Below the pieces are notes generated by a model. The model was given only the letters and a program-made list of their open reading frames with translations, did not search any database and was not told where the DNA came from. A DNA stretch of 64,000 nt from Pleurotus djamor (Eukaryota; Basidiomycota; Agaricomycetes; Agaricales; Pleurotaceae), in NCBI GenBank assembly GCA_029747585.1, contig JAPEVF010000107.1, positions 44,243-108,242 of the forward strand, in the 5' to 3' direction. Made by a program: the position numbers and the translations under genes. Shown in pieces: positions 35,450-45,694 of this stretch. Position 1 is the stretch's first letter; each line of letters begins with the position of its first letter.

Positions 35450-36133
35450 TCACGCAGAGCGTTCATGGCTCCTGCCGCGATCACGGGAGCCAGAATCTCC
35501 ATGCTTGCGAGCAACGAGACGGGAGCGAGAGCGGCTCCTGCCTCTGCCACGAGAGCCTGAGCCACTGTGCTTGCGAGCAACAAGGCCTGAACTGGATCGA
35601 CTGCGTCCTCGCCCACGGGAATCAGAATCACCATGTTTGCGAGGGATGAGACCAGAGCGGGAACGGCTTCGACCTCTTCCTCTCGAGCTAGAGTCACCGT
35701 GCTTACGTGCTACTAGCCCAGAGGCGGAGCGACTCCGACCCCTTCCCCTCGAACCGGAATCCCCATGCTTGCGAGCAGCAAGGCCCGAATTGGAGCGGCT
35801 ACGGTCACGTCCTCGAGATCCTGAGTCTCCGTGCTTGCGACGCACAAGGGCAGCGTTCGAACGGCTCCTGCCTCTTCCTCGAGATTCCGAGTCACCGTGC
35901 TTCCTAGCAATTAAGCCAGAGGATAAACGGCTGCGTCCACGTCCTCGAGAGCCAGAGTCTCCATGCTTGCGAGCGATGAGTCCCGAGGAAGAACGACTTC
36001 TCCCCCTTCCACGGGAACCAGAATCACCATGTTTGCGAGGGATGAGGCCCGAGGAAGAGCGACTGCGACCCCTTCCACGAGAACCAGAGTCCCCGTGCTT
36101 GCGGGATTCTAGCGGCAGGACAGGAGTGCGCAT
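35450..36133. repeat. 66-bp minisatellite, about ten units
   Basis: Units recur every 66 bp, visible as (A/G)TGCTTGCGA spaced exactly 66 bases apart at 35501 and 35567 and onward. Because 66 is divisible by three, frames stay open on both strands through the whole array. Units have diverged at scattered positions. Confidence 0.85.
35450..36133 (-). CDS. Arg/Ser/Gly repeat protein encoded by the minisatellite
   Basis: The minus-strand frame of 227 residues is ten copies of a 22-residue unit with consensus RKHGDSGSRGRGRSRS then SSGLIA or SSGLVA. It starts MRTPVLPLES and stops after GRSHERSA. The unit mixes RS dipeptides with RG boxes, which in known proteins bind RNA and are targets for SR kinases and arginine methyltransferases. 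Whether this frame is the real one is open, since the opposite strand is also open for 219 residues (35505-36164) with an acidic/Pro-rich unit CLRAMSPEEERLLPLPRE. I prefer the minus frame for its regular RS/RG design. No domain flanks it and no intron was placed. Confidence 0.4.
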   Translation of the reverse strand: MRTPVLPLESRKHGDSGSRGRGRSRSSSGLIPRKHGDSGSRGRGRSRSSSGLIARKHGDSGSRGRGRSRLSSGLIARKHGDSESRGRGRSRSNAALVRRKHGDSGSRGRDRSRSNSGLAARKHGDSGSRGRGRSRSASGLVARKHGDSSSRGRGRSRSRSGLIPRKHGDSDSRGRGRSRSSSGLVARKHSGSGSRGRGRSRSRSRLVARKHGDSGSRDRGRSHERSA

Positions 36134-36322
36134 GAAGACATTCTCCCGATTCCCACGTCACTGAAAATGAACAACAAGAGTTCCTTTATACGCTTCCTTT
36201 GTAGCCTTATATTGTTCTTTATTTCGGAGAAATACTGTGTGCGAGTGCGTAGAACATCGATAGAAGATTAGACCTGTTGCGAATGTATGTCCTTCACAAG
36301 TGGACACTTTAGCCCTACCATG

Positions 36323-36761
36323 TGGCAGAATGGCAATTGCCAGGCAGCCGCGGGGAGGTCGGATTTTGGGGGTGGCAGAACTGGCAGAGATGGGCAGTAA
36401 AAACCGGGATTTCTCGGATAAAATGTAGTAAAAACTCCAGTCCGAAGCCACTCAAACGGATAGAATCAAAGGGATTCTATTGCAGAAAAATTCGCCCTTG
36501 CAAATTCACTTTCTCTGGCCCAAGGAGATACAGGGGCTCAAAGGGGTACGCCCCCTAGAGGCCGAATGAAGAGGGAGAGTCAAAATTCGCCACCCCCAGC
36601 CACTTTCCATCGAGTTAAACACACCCAAGCTGCAGTATTAGGCTTTCCCAAGTGCCCACCTCGACATTTTCTCAAAGTTTTGGGCAAATAAGGCGACAAT
36701 CTGCTTTGTAATCTGCCGCGCTAGTGCCACTCTGCCACCCCTGGCAATTGCCATTCTGCCA
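36323..36761. repeat. MITE-like element with 22-bp perfect inverted repeats
   Basis: The arms are 36323-36344 and 36740-36761. Each contains the palindrome GGCAATTGCC joined to TGGCAGAAT. Extra copies of TGGCAGA and TCTGCCA flank both arms (36360-36395, 36725-36830), forming imperfect longer arms. The interior has no open frame. It resembles a non-autonomous DNA element or a palindromic repeat family. Confidence 0.55.
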
Positions 36762-37016
36762 TTCTGCCAGCAGAACTGACCAAATTTCATTCTGCCCCAA
36801 ACACTAATTCTGCCAGACCCCTCAGGTACCGATTCCAAGGAACAGTTCTTGGAAGCGAGTCTCATATACCCATTGGACTGGTCGCCGACCCTGATGGCTG
36901 AGCTTGATTTCTCAGAACTGGGAAACATAAAATAAATATACGGAAAGCACGTTTCGAAGAATTTGTTGGTTGCCAGCGCCTCGGCGGACAAGGATAAATA
37001 TAAAGTACATATCCGT

Positions 37017-38097
37017 TACTCTGTGGTTTGATCTGAATCAACCTGCCCTTTGGTCATGAGACACCAATCCTCGTAAGCATTGGCTAGGGTATTTGGTGCC
37101 AATTTATATCCTGTCAAGGACATAGCGCAACATTAGAAGATATCGTGCGAATTCCATGTTCAGAGCGTACCAAGTTCGTAGTGTTCGTGTCCGATCTCGG
37201 TGCTATCGAGGAAGCAGAAGAACCTACGAATATGTTCATGACACGGTCATCGGCGACGGTATCAATGGCCATGTACGTACTCATACCAATGTGGTTTCGT
37301 AGCTTGTTTGGGAGGATTTTTGAAGACGTGTAGCCACTCGTCAGCTTCGCTCCAAAAACTAGTCTCATCAGTGCAGCGACGCGCGACAACCCGCTTTCAA
37401 AACAACCAAATTAGCATGCATTTGTTACCGCTTGGAGAGCTTGGAAAACCTACGAGTACGGCAATGTGATGCTTATAGTCCATGGTAGGGAGGTGGCGTT
37501 GTAAGGAGCGAGAGAAATCAACAAGAGATTCTGGTTTGCTTCCTACGGATTCCCGAATCTATATGCCAGTAAGAGAGGGGGAAAGTACGATGGGAAGGAA
37601 ATCCTGGCCTTCGCTTGGAATGTGGACAGTGCCTTAGGAAGCGCCTCCTTGACCGACAACGTCAAGTCGTCGCGGAATGCTTCAGTAGGGTTTGGCACGA
37701 CCTTTAACATTTCGTCCTAGACTATCATCAGAACTACAATGCATGCCTGATTCAGACGCGAACCCACCACGGTCGCCTTGACAAAATCATCGGGAGGGCC
37801 AGCGTACTTCTGCTGCGTAATAAGCTGGATGTTGGTCTGGATGCTGTTCGCGCTCGGAGCCTACATAATAAAGGAATGGGAGGGGTAACGTGACGAGATC
37901 GTGTTCACCTTCTCATTTTTGGGAGGTGCATCTCGCGGGGTTGACACGGTGTTCTGCGTTGCGGAGGGTTTCAGTGTCGACTGAGCTGATTTAGGGACCT
38001 TTCGCCTCTTCGTAGGCAGGCTCGCACCAAGGGGGCGTGGCCCTGGTGTATTCTCGTCATTGATGCGACGCTTTTTCTTTTGACCACGGCCGGACAT
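37017..38097 (-). CDS. Unrecognised basic protein
   Basis: Seven exons chain in frame. The first exon, 38097-37909, starts MSGRGQKKKRRINDENTPG and carries two basic clusters (KKKRR, TKRRKVPK), likely nuclear signals. Then come NSIQTNIQLITQQKYAGPPDD, DEMLKVVPNPTEAFRDDLTLS, FSRSLQRHLPTMDYKHHIAVL and GLSRVAALMRLVFGAKLTSG. FFCFLDSTEIGHEHYELGYK and a final exon NAYEDWCLMTKGQVDSDQTTE follow, with TAA at 37017-37019. The total is about 290 residues. The second half looks like a compact folded helical domain, while the first 65 residues are disordered. I do not recognise the family. Good splice sites and a consistent frame make it a real gene. Confidence 0.65.
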
Positions 38098-38619
38098 GAA
38101 GATCGGAGGAAGCTTGGAAGTCTCTGGTATCGAGTAAGTTCGAGTGGGGAGATATGAAGGGAATGTTGATAGCTGGATGGATAGAACGATCAAGTCTTGG
38201 GTGGTTTTAAGCAGAAATCAGGCTTTCAAGCCACTCTCTGTCTTCAAAGAACAGAATTCTGCTTTCTTCGCTGGTCTTAGTGTCCATTCTTTCGCAAAGC
38301 ACAAGGGAAGTGAAGCGCCTTCGACTGATGTCGAAGTGGCACAATGGATACACCGACTGCCACAGGCACTGCGGGAGTGAAGGTATTTCAAATGTGACTA
38401 TTGCAGAGGGAGGAGCGAACTTACCTCTCACAAAGGGATATCCAGGGCGTCTCAGGCGACGGGCCCAACAATCATTGTGAGAGGCTACATGGGATCATTA
38501 GCAAAACAACAGCTTACTTGATACATGTTTACAGAGCCAATGCGTATATGCGAGTATGCAAAGAAGAAGAGTCAGAAAACATGACAAAGAATGCAAAGCA
38601 AGTACTGAAAATTGAAACA
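38098..38619. other. Intergenic, no gene seen
   Basis: 5' flank of the basic-protein gene and 3' flank of the p31comet-like gene. Short frames only. Confidence 0.45.
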
Positions 38620-40124
38620 TCACCAGTCCGAGAATCCGACGATTTTACCATCCCAACTCCACCAAATCATCTCGTCTAATTCGTTGACCTCCTCGGCGTC
38701 GCTAGGATTGCTGTTATCCATTGGGGAAGCATGATTTTGACATTTGATCCACACGCCCTCCGGCTTGATGGCCTTATCCTTCTTGGCCTTTGTTGGCCTT
38801 CGCATGGCGGGTGGTTGGGTGCCAGGTAAGAATGGCAAATTTGATTCAGCCATAAATTCATTGGTAGCCCCGTCGAGCATCGTTGTAACATTTTGACGCG
38901 GAATCCAAGAAGGGTGGTTGAATCGACGAGGGGCACGGAGAAGAATATGGGTTTGAGTGGGGGCTGAAGGTTGTGGTATGAGTCTCAGGAACACATAAGG
39001 GATATACAAGTGAGACGCAGACGTACCCAATTCCGAAGACATGTCCATACAACCATCATCCTCGCAAGCAGAAGCGTTGGCGAGAGCCATTGAAAGGCTC
39101 CTCTCTGCAGCACGTAGAGCTTGTTGTTCTTCTGCAAATGATACAGCGGGGGGAGGCGCGATATGGGGTTGTTTTGAGGACGCAGGTATGACCTTCGCAC
39201 TTAAAGGTGTCGGTATGTTCCCTTCAGGAGAAGGCGAACGAGAGGCAGGCGGGGGACTAGGCGGCGAATCATCATTTCGGATTTCGTCGCCGATTGGATC
39301 TGACCCAATATCTGAGCCACTTTCGCTTTCGCTTTCACAGTCTGACTCGACGCTCTCCGTTTCTTCTTCATCGCTCTCTTCTTCACTTTCACTCTGTTCT
39401 GTCTCCTCCTCGTCTTCTTCATCGTCTAGGCCGGTACGATCCTCTCGTAGGCCCCATTGTTTCGCCTCGAGCCCATCCACGGCAAAAATCACCTTTGCCT
39501 TCGCAGACCCTATGCTCGGTCCAACTAATATGCCTAGATGCGCGTGGTACATTTGCGGGCATGCAAGCTTTTCATTTGGCTTTGGAAATGCCGATTCGCA
39601 GCCTTTAAGGGCATACGCTGTGGATAGCGCAGTAAATGTAGTTAAGAGATGCGAACTCAGAGTGTCGAAGGAGGACAATAATTCAGCTTTGAGCTTCTTC
39701 GCGCGGGGATTTGCCTGGGCATGAAATTAGCGATACAAACGCGATATGCAGTAAGGTCACGAACTGCACCGCCAGGCATTCGAGAAAGCTGGTTGACGGG
39801 ACTGCAATACAGCACATGAGCAAAGAGTTCTCCAAAAGAGCCCCAGTCGACGCACAATGGGACTTGATTCTTCAGGAAAAGAACATGACCAATCAAGCTC
39901 GTAGCTAGCTTCGCCGCCATCGTACTGCTTATACTAGGCACCTTCAGGGATATCACTGGGATCCTAGACGTGCTGGATCCAGGGGACTGATCCTGTTCTT
40001 CTCGGACACGAGCAAGGGCATCGAAGTCGATACATCGTCCGGCAGGTAAGACAGGACCATCTCTTCTTGACGACGTGGGTGGATCGACGGGTTTCAGATA
40101 GAGCATGGCAATGTGAACCGTCAC
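38620..40124 (-). CDS. Probable p31comet (MAD2L1-binding protein) homologue
   Basis: p31comet is a HORMA-fold protein that binds closed MAD2 and, with TRIP13/Pch2, disassembles the checkpoint complex. Exons are 40124-39765, 39714 to about 39027, and about 38963-38620. Matches to the human protein, in order, are: LIGHVLFLKNQVPL (human has CELLKHIMYQRQQLPL), a helix AKKLKAELLSSFDTLSSHL, a strand HLGILVGPSIGSAKAKVIF (human RVLILLGGNALSPKEFYEL), HILLRAPRRFNHPSWIPRQN, and the ending DEMIWWSWDGKIVGF (human EDYIWFQAPVTFKGF). A 60-residue Glu/Asp/Ser run is inserted in the middle, making the protein about 460 residues and longer than the animal form. The assignment comes from motif order by eye, not a search. 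Confidence 0.65.
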
Positions 40125-41017
40125 GGATGGTGGAGGTCGTTGGTAAAGTGCTCAAGAGAAGTGTGGACCAAGTGTGGACTTGGCTAACCACACGCGTTCT
40201 TGATCACGTGCCTCGTGACATTCAGGGGAGTCGGATAGGGAGGATCAAGTAATTTCCCTAGCAATCCTTAGGTCAGACCTGCCCATACCAGGATCATGCG
40301 ACTACGCAGCTCACAGGCAAAAGCGGTCCTTGCTGCTTTGCGCCGCCGAATTTCACGATTCAGCGTACATAGCAACACACATATTTGACTTCCAGTAGCC
40401 TTGGAATGATGATCGTGACGCCTTCCTGATAAACGAGTCGATTGGGTTTCATTCAATGCATATACGGACAGAGGAATAGGTCATTAGAGTATGATCAATA
40501 GTACTCGAGTCGAAGTTATCAAGAGAATGCATGGTAATTTTGCGGCATCCACAGATAAATTCAAACAACAGAATGATGAACGGTGGGGAACAATGGATGG
40601 AGTGGAGTCGAATGCACTAGAAGTCAGTTCGAGCAGTCGACGAAGAAAAAGATCGAACTCGAGCAGAACGCAAAAAGTCAAAGTCTGTGCCCAAATCTTT
40701 TAAACCTGTGTCGAGAATCGGCGCCAAATGGAGCGCCGAGAAGCCTTAGGGTTAGGTTTGCAACAGACGGGGGAGGGTATAAGAACCCAGCTCATGCCCC
40801 CGATTCCCCCACTTCCCCCTCCATCAAACCACCATCATCCGGCGATCCCTCTTGAAATATCCAAATCCTGACTACATCCCACATAAAACAAAGACATCTA
40901 GACATTCAGAAACCTTCGGTGAGTAGAATGAGGGATATTACGAGGCATAGCGAGTGCTCACCAGCCATGGTGCTCGACGCAGAACGTGTGTCACACATCG
41001 TGGCGACTGCTTGATTA
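40125..41017. other. Intergenic, possible promoter of DUF6699 gene
   Basis: Frames at 40491-40855 have no motif. TATAAG at 40779 lies 240 bp before the next start and could serve it if a 5' UTR intron is present. Confidence 0.4.
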
Positions 41018-41722
41018 ATGTACCAGTATACATCAATGGCCAACTCGTGGGCAACGAGAGAACCACTTGGAGATGTTGAAAGGTCGGGTTCGCACCGAGA
41101 ACGCCAGATGACGCGAACGACAACGCAGGCGTCGACCAGCAGCAGGAGTGAGGAGCACCATACAGCGAGCCCCAGAGGTATTCCATCCACACCACAAACG
41201 GTGCCCCCGCCGCTCGTCCACTATAAATCACCGTACGCGACGATACCACTGCCATCGGTCATCATCTCTAGCAGAGCTAGCAGCGTCGAGATACACCCAG
41301 CACTAGCAAGGGAGCAAGTATCTCAGATGAGATACGACGTACTGCGCCCTCCACCGACGGTATCCCGACCAAATTCACGCGTTCTACATGAACCAGCGAC
41401 GCGACCACCGCTACCATCGCTGACGTTGATGATCCCAAATTTTCCATGGCCAATCATAGCGCACGCATCGGGCTCATGGGGCCAAATTCCTGTCGTCACG
41501 GTATTGGACGTCCTGACCGCGCTTTACAAAGACCTACGCCTACCCGCCGCTCAGTACGTCGTGGGTGGTGGTGTGCTACACCCACTTCCTTATATAGAAA
41601 ATGGAGAGATTGACGCCCACCCCCACATTGAACGCCTGGAATATTTGGGCGGAAGGCGTATTTTGCAAGGACTAACACCGAGCTCAATGGGAGCTGAGAT
41701 AATGATGGTTTATCTTCTATAA
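41018..41722 (+). CDS. DUF6699 protein, copy 1
   Basis: Single exon of 234 residues. The first 110 residues are Ser/Thr-rich and disordered, with VPPPLVHYKSPYATIPLPS. The DUF6699 domain then reads MRYDVLRPPPT, a block LHEPATRPPLPSLTLMIPNFP, then WPIIAHAS and VVTVLDVLTALYKDLRLP, and finishes RLEYLGGRRILQGLTPSS. This domain is common in Agaricomycetes, often in many copies, and has no known function. The same exon layout is found in copy 2, 0.8 kb downstream on the same strand. Confidence 0.82.
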   Translation: MYQYTSMANSWATREPLGDVERSGSHRERQMTRTTTQASTSSRSEEHHTASPRGIPSTPQTVPPPLVHYKSPYATIPLPSVIISSRASSVEIHPALAREQVSQMRYDVLRPPPTVSRPNSRVLHEPATRPPLPSLTLMIPNFPWPIIAHASGSWGQIPVVTVLDVLTALYKDLRLPAAQYVVGGGVLHPLPYIENGEIDAHPHIERLEYLGGRRILQGLTPSSMGAEIMMVYLL

Positions 41723-42490
41723 CATTCCAAAATGACGCATCCTCACTACTCTTCAATGTATTAGTGTACGACAGTTATGTATCAACAGTTGAAGGACTTA
41801 CTGGGTTCCTAATAAAATGGCAGACAAGCTCGAGTTTTGCATTGATTTCCTCTAGAGAGGGGTCCGGCCAGTAGCTTTCAATTGCAGCAGGAGTCCATCG
41901 CTACCCAGCCCGAGATAATCTTCGTTCGAGGTTGTCACCAAGAAAAGCAATAGCCAGACACAGACTTGGCATTAGGCCTACCACCATAAGCGTTTGCGTG
42001 CCCGTTTCTTCAAGGAGAGTCCCGAACCGTTGTTTATTGTTGATAATGGTCAGAGTACATCCCAGACGTTGACTTCGTAGATCATCCAGAATGAACCCGA
42101 GGCAGGAGGTGGGCTCGCGGTTTATTTGAGCTCGAAGGCTTCATCACATCCTTGAGCTTGAGCTTAAGGCCTTTGGGGCCCTAGGGACTGACGACGATGA
42201 AGAACAAACTCAGAGTACTAAGTAGTCGGAGGATGATGAAGGTGTTGAGCGACGATGGGCGCCTAATCTTCGCAACTTTGCACGTGCCCGATTCATCACT
42301 GACAGGGAGCCCCTGTCATCGCCATGCACAGCCGAACTGACACGATTCCTCCCTCATAAGAGCAGCTTCGTTCCAGCCCAATCGCTCACATCGTCTGATA
42401 ACAAACCCCATCTTCCTTCAAGTGAAGTCCCACACACAATCTGAAGAACAAGATAGTCATCGTAAGGCTACCATGAGAGACTGGAACTGA
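41723..42490. other. Intergenic between DUF6699 copies
   Basis: No gene seen. A run rich in GAGCTTGAGCTTAAG occurs near 42150. Confidence 0.4.
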
Positions 42491-43267
42491 TTGACTGATA
42501 CTTTCCCTCGACGCAGGACGTCCATATTGTATTCCACAACAGCCTACGCAAGAATCACTGAGGATGCCAAGAACGCAATCAATGGAATGTTCATATACAA
42601 CGAAAACAATATGCAAGGGAATCGACGAAGCGATACATTGACCGATCTTAACGAAGAAGTATATTATGACTCAACAATGGCTGCCAAGCAAAGTGCGCTT
42701 TATCAAGGGGTGGATGAATTATCGCCAGTGTTGGACGCGGTCCCTCCACCCCTCATTCACCAGAAGTCACCATACGCAACGGTGCCCTTGCCGTCATGCG
42801 ACGAAAGCGGAGATGAAGGCAGCATGGGCACCACCCAAGTCGTCCCAGTCCTACACCCTGCTCTGGTGTATAGGCGGGGACCATTGCGATACGTATATGA
42901 CGTACGGTATCCGCCACCAACCCCCGGGTCGTCGCACGTTCTCCATGAGCCAGCAGTATTCTCACCGCTGCCGTCTCTGACGTTGATCATCCCGAATTTC
43001 CCATGGGTCATCATCGCGCATGCGTCGGTGTCATGGGATGGGAGACCAGTGGTGACGGTCCTAGACGTCCTGACCGCGTTACACTACAACCTGCACCTGC
43101 CTGCAAGAGAGTGTGTTATCGGCGGTCTGTTCCACGCGACTCCCCCTGCGGAAAGCAGCATCGAAGCCGGTTTGGAGCGTCTCGAGTACTTGGGGGGGAG
43201 GAGATTCCTTCAAGGACTTACCACGAGCCCAATGGGACCTGAATTCTTGACCGTCCATCTGGCGTAG
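42491..43267 (+). CDS. DUF6699 protein, copy 2
   Basis: 258 residues in one exon. It shares VPPPLIHQKSPYATVPLPS with copy 1, so the homology extends upstream of the named domain. The domain reads YVYDVRYPPPT, LHEPAVFSPLPSLTLIIPNFP, WVIIAHASVSWDGRP, VVTVLDVLTALHYNLHLPA and RLEYLGGRRFLQGLTTSPMG. The two copies are clearly paralogues from a tandem duplication, with the N-terminal tails much diverged. The start is the first ATG of the frame and is unsure. An upstream exon is possible. Confidence 0.82.
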   Translation: MTDTFPRRRTSILYSTTAYARITEDAKNAINGMFIYNENNMQGNRRSDTLTDLNEEVYYDSTMAAKQSALYQGVDELSPVLDAVPPPLIHQKSPYATVPLPSCDESGDEGSMGTTQVVPVLHPALVYRRGPLRYVYDVRYPPPTPGSSHVLHEPAVFSPLPSLTLIIPNFPWVIIAHASVSWDGRPVVTVLDVLTALHYNLHLPARECVIGGLFHATPPAESSIEAGLERLEYLGGRRFLQGLTTSPMGPEFLTVHLA

Positions 43268-43420
43268 TCAGGACGTAAGTACTTAGTCTTCTGAAGCTTG
43301 TATGAGTGATGCTTCTTAAATGTATCCTGTGTCATTGAACGATTACTACATTTTCTCAGCATTTTCTTGTGCCGTATCCCAAGCATGCGCAACTCGGCCT
43401 ACTCTTAGCGAGACAAAGAG

Positions 43421-44679
43421 TTAAGCCTTTCGGTACAAGAACTGCTTGCTCAATCGCAGAACCGTCCGCCATTGATGGAAACCTAGAAGAATTCCGTCGA
43501 ATTTCAGATTGGACTCTCGGTTTGAACAACTGGGACGAACACTTTGACCTGGGAGACAAGATAATGACAATGAATACAAGGCGGACCCGAGGGAACTCAC
43601 CAGTGATATACGCTGCACCATCTGAAGCCAAAAACGAGACGAGGGCAGCGACCTCCTCAGGTTTACCATAGCGTTTCAGAGGTGTTGCTTCTACTTCCTA
43701 AGGAAGACGTGTAGATACGAGAAGACGAAGGGGGAGTGATAACAAGACTCACGAGTTGGTATTTCTCATCCGGCGTGCCGGACAGCTCGTGAACTCGTCC
43801 CACTAATACCAATAATCAGAGCCCGTTGTGATGTGTTGGGGTTTGGGAACCTTACTCATAGCTGTTGAGATAGGACCTGGAGAGTACGCGTTCACGGTAA
43901 TGCCATGCGGTGCGAGCTCCCGGGCTGTACCAAAGGATCCATGGATATGACATTAAACATGGAGACAACAAGCGAAGAATGCACGTACCAACAGACTGTG
44001 TGAGACCCCGAACTGCGAACTTACTGGCGCAGTAGGCACCTTGAAGTGCGCCGCCTATCACATCCCAAGGATGATGAGAATCGTTCGAGAATGGATGGGA
44101 TCAAATGACTGACCTTGCTTGCCTGAGACTGACGAAGCACCAATGATTCTCCCACCAGAACCTTGGAAGATCATCTGCTTAGCCGCATATTTATAGCACA
44201 GAAATACACCGCGCCCGTTAATGGCCAAGACCTCATCCCAAAGTTCGGTGGATGCTAGTAAATTGTAGGGTCAACCTATATTTGAAAGGGCGACGAGAGG
44301 ATGGTTTGAACAGACTGTCGAGTATGGAGCCGTATTGCACAATCCCAGCATTGGCAACCATCTAGTACGCGGTTGGTTACTACATGTGTTGAGGGGAGAG
44401 GATGACAGAGGAACAANTACGTACCACGTTCAAGCTCCCAAGGGCCTTCACAGTCTCATCAACCATTCCGACGACCTCTTTTTCATGCTTGACATCAGCG
44501 GGGACGACACAAGCTCGCCTACCAATCCGTGAGATTTCTTCTTTCACACTGTCAATATGCTTCGAGTTCGCCCGGAGGTCGTTGAGAGCAATATCGTAGC
44601 CGTCTTTGGCCAGACGTAGGGCAACAGCGCGGCCAATACCACGGCTGGCACCAGTGATGAGAGCGACACCTAGAGACAT
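43421..44679 (-). CDS. Short-chain dehydrogenase/reductase, acetoin/3-oxoacyl reductase type
   Basis: Classical [23 protein letters not shown] gives the cofactor loop. ALNDLRANS follows, and [10 protein letters not shown] is the adenine-binding Asp region. [10 protein letters not shown] provides the catalytic Ser, and [14 protein letters not shown] the Tyr and Lys. The C-terminal part [23 protein letters not shown] is normal. After the last intron the protein reads [10 protein letters not shown] and continues for some 35 unrelated residues to a TAA at 43421, where family members end with a VDGG motif. The tail may be degraded or mis-spliced. An N at 44417 sits at the exon after LNVV. The start at 44679 was chosen because it begins the Rossmann strand; another ATG lies 57 nt upstream. 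Confidence 0.85.
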
Positions 44680-45694
44680 AGTGAGTCGCAGGGGAGCGAA
44701 ATGGGGGGGTTGGTTGGCATGCCTGGTTACAGGCAAATTGATAAGGCCTCGCCCACGCGTAGTTCACACCAGAATGAGCTTGGGTCTGAAGGACCTGATT
44801 ATGGGCTGGGAATGTTCAACCTCGTGACTTTCAGCCCGTGAACTAGTGAAGGAGGAGAAGACGTTGATTGCTAACGCTTCTTGATGGCTCTCGACGCGAT
44901 CCTCCACGATATCCAGTCATCTATTCACCGCGACGTCCCTTAAAAGGCAAGAAAGGTAATTTCAGCAAAGAAGTTGCGGATGTTTCAAGGGAGAGTATTC
45001 TCTTGAAAGGAGGTGGATGGGGGTGGAACTATGATGCGAAGGTGCAACAGGTACTACAGGTGAGGCAAGTAGCACCGTCACGATTGGTGCCGATGACCAG
45101 CTGCGACTCTAAGAGTTTCGTTCTTCGCGTTCAGCGTCGCGCGTCGTCCGCCGGTGGGGTCGATAAACCTTTGGGCTTTAGCCTCGAAAATATATTCGCG
45201 GAGGAAGCTTGACTAGTGACTCATGCTCCGCGGTATTTGGGATAAAGGTTCAAACGTTCACGTGTTCACGCTCACCGCCGAGGGCTACTACGCAGTGCAT
45301 GTCCTAAAGGATAACAGGATAAAGTTGGCCTGAAGTGTTATCAATTCAAATCAAAAGGATGTACGCACTCATCCAACCAGCAACCAACTGGTATGTACCA
45401 GGTAACGGTTTCGAACTTTTGGGCGCTTATAATCACTGCTCAAGCGCTCAAGCTCAAGCTCAAGTCTCTCCGGTCACCGCCCCTTGCTGACCTCGGTCTC
45501 ACAGAGATAAACCATTCAAAGTTGATCATACGGGCACCTCAATGGACATTATCCCTTGTGTGTTTATTACTCTACTTTGAAGCGCGCCGCCTACTTACTG
45601 CTGTCAAGGACGGCATCGCATTTGAAAGCCCCCTGATGCTTTGAACACTAAATTCAAATAGTGCCAAGCCGATTGCCGTCTCTCCTTTTCTTTC
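44680..45694. other. Intergenic; contains a decayed copy of the next gene's 5' end
   Basis: About 45504-45600 matches 45710-45805. Both have GATAAA, then TCAAAGTTGATCATACG, and then GCGCGCCGCC or ACGCGCCGCC, with the frame lost in the upstream copy. No intact gene was recognised. Confidence 0.5.

Noticed and set aside
35450..36133. Regular repeats as a CRISPR array
   Set aside because: Units are contiguous 66-bp tandem copies without unique spacers, in a fungal genome.
35505..36164. Plus-strand Pro/Glu/Arg repeat frame as the main product of the minisatellite
   Set aside because: Openness follows from the 66-bp period. The minus-strand RS/RG frame is more regular, although neither is proven.
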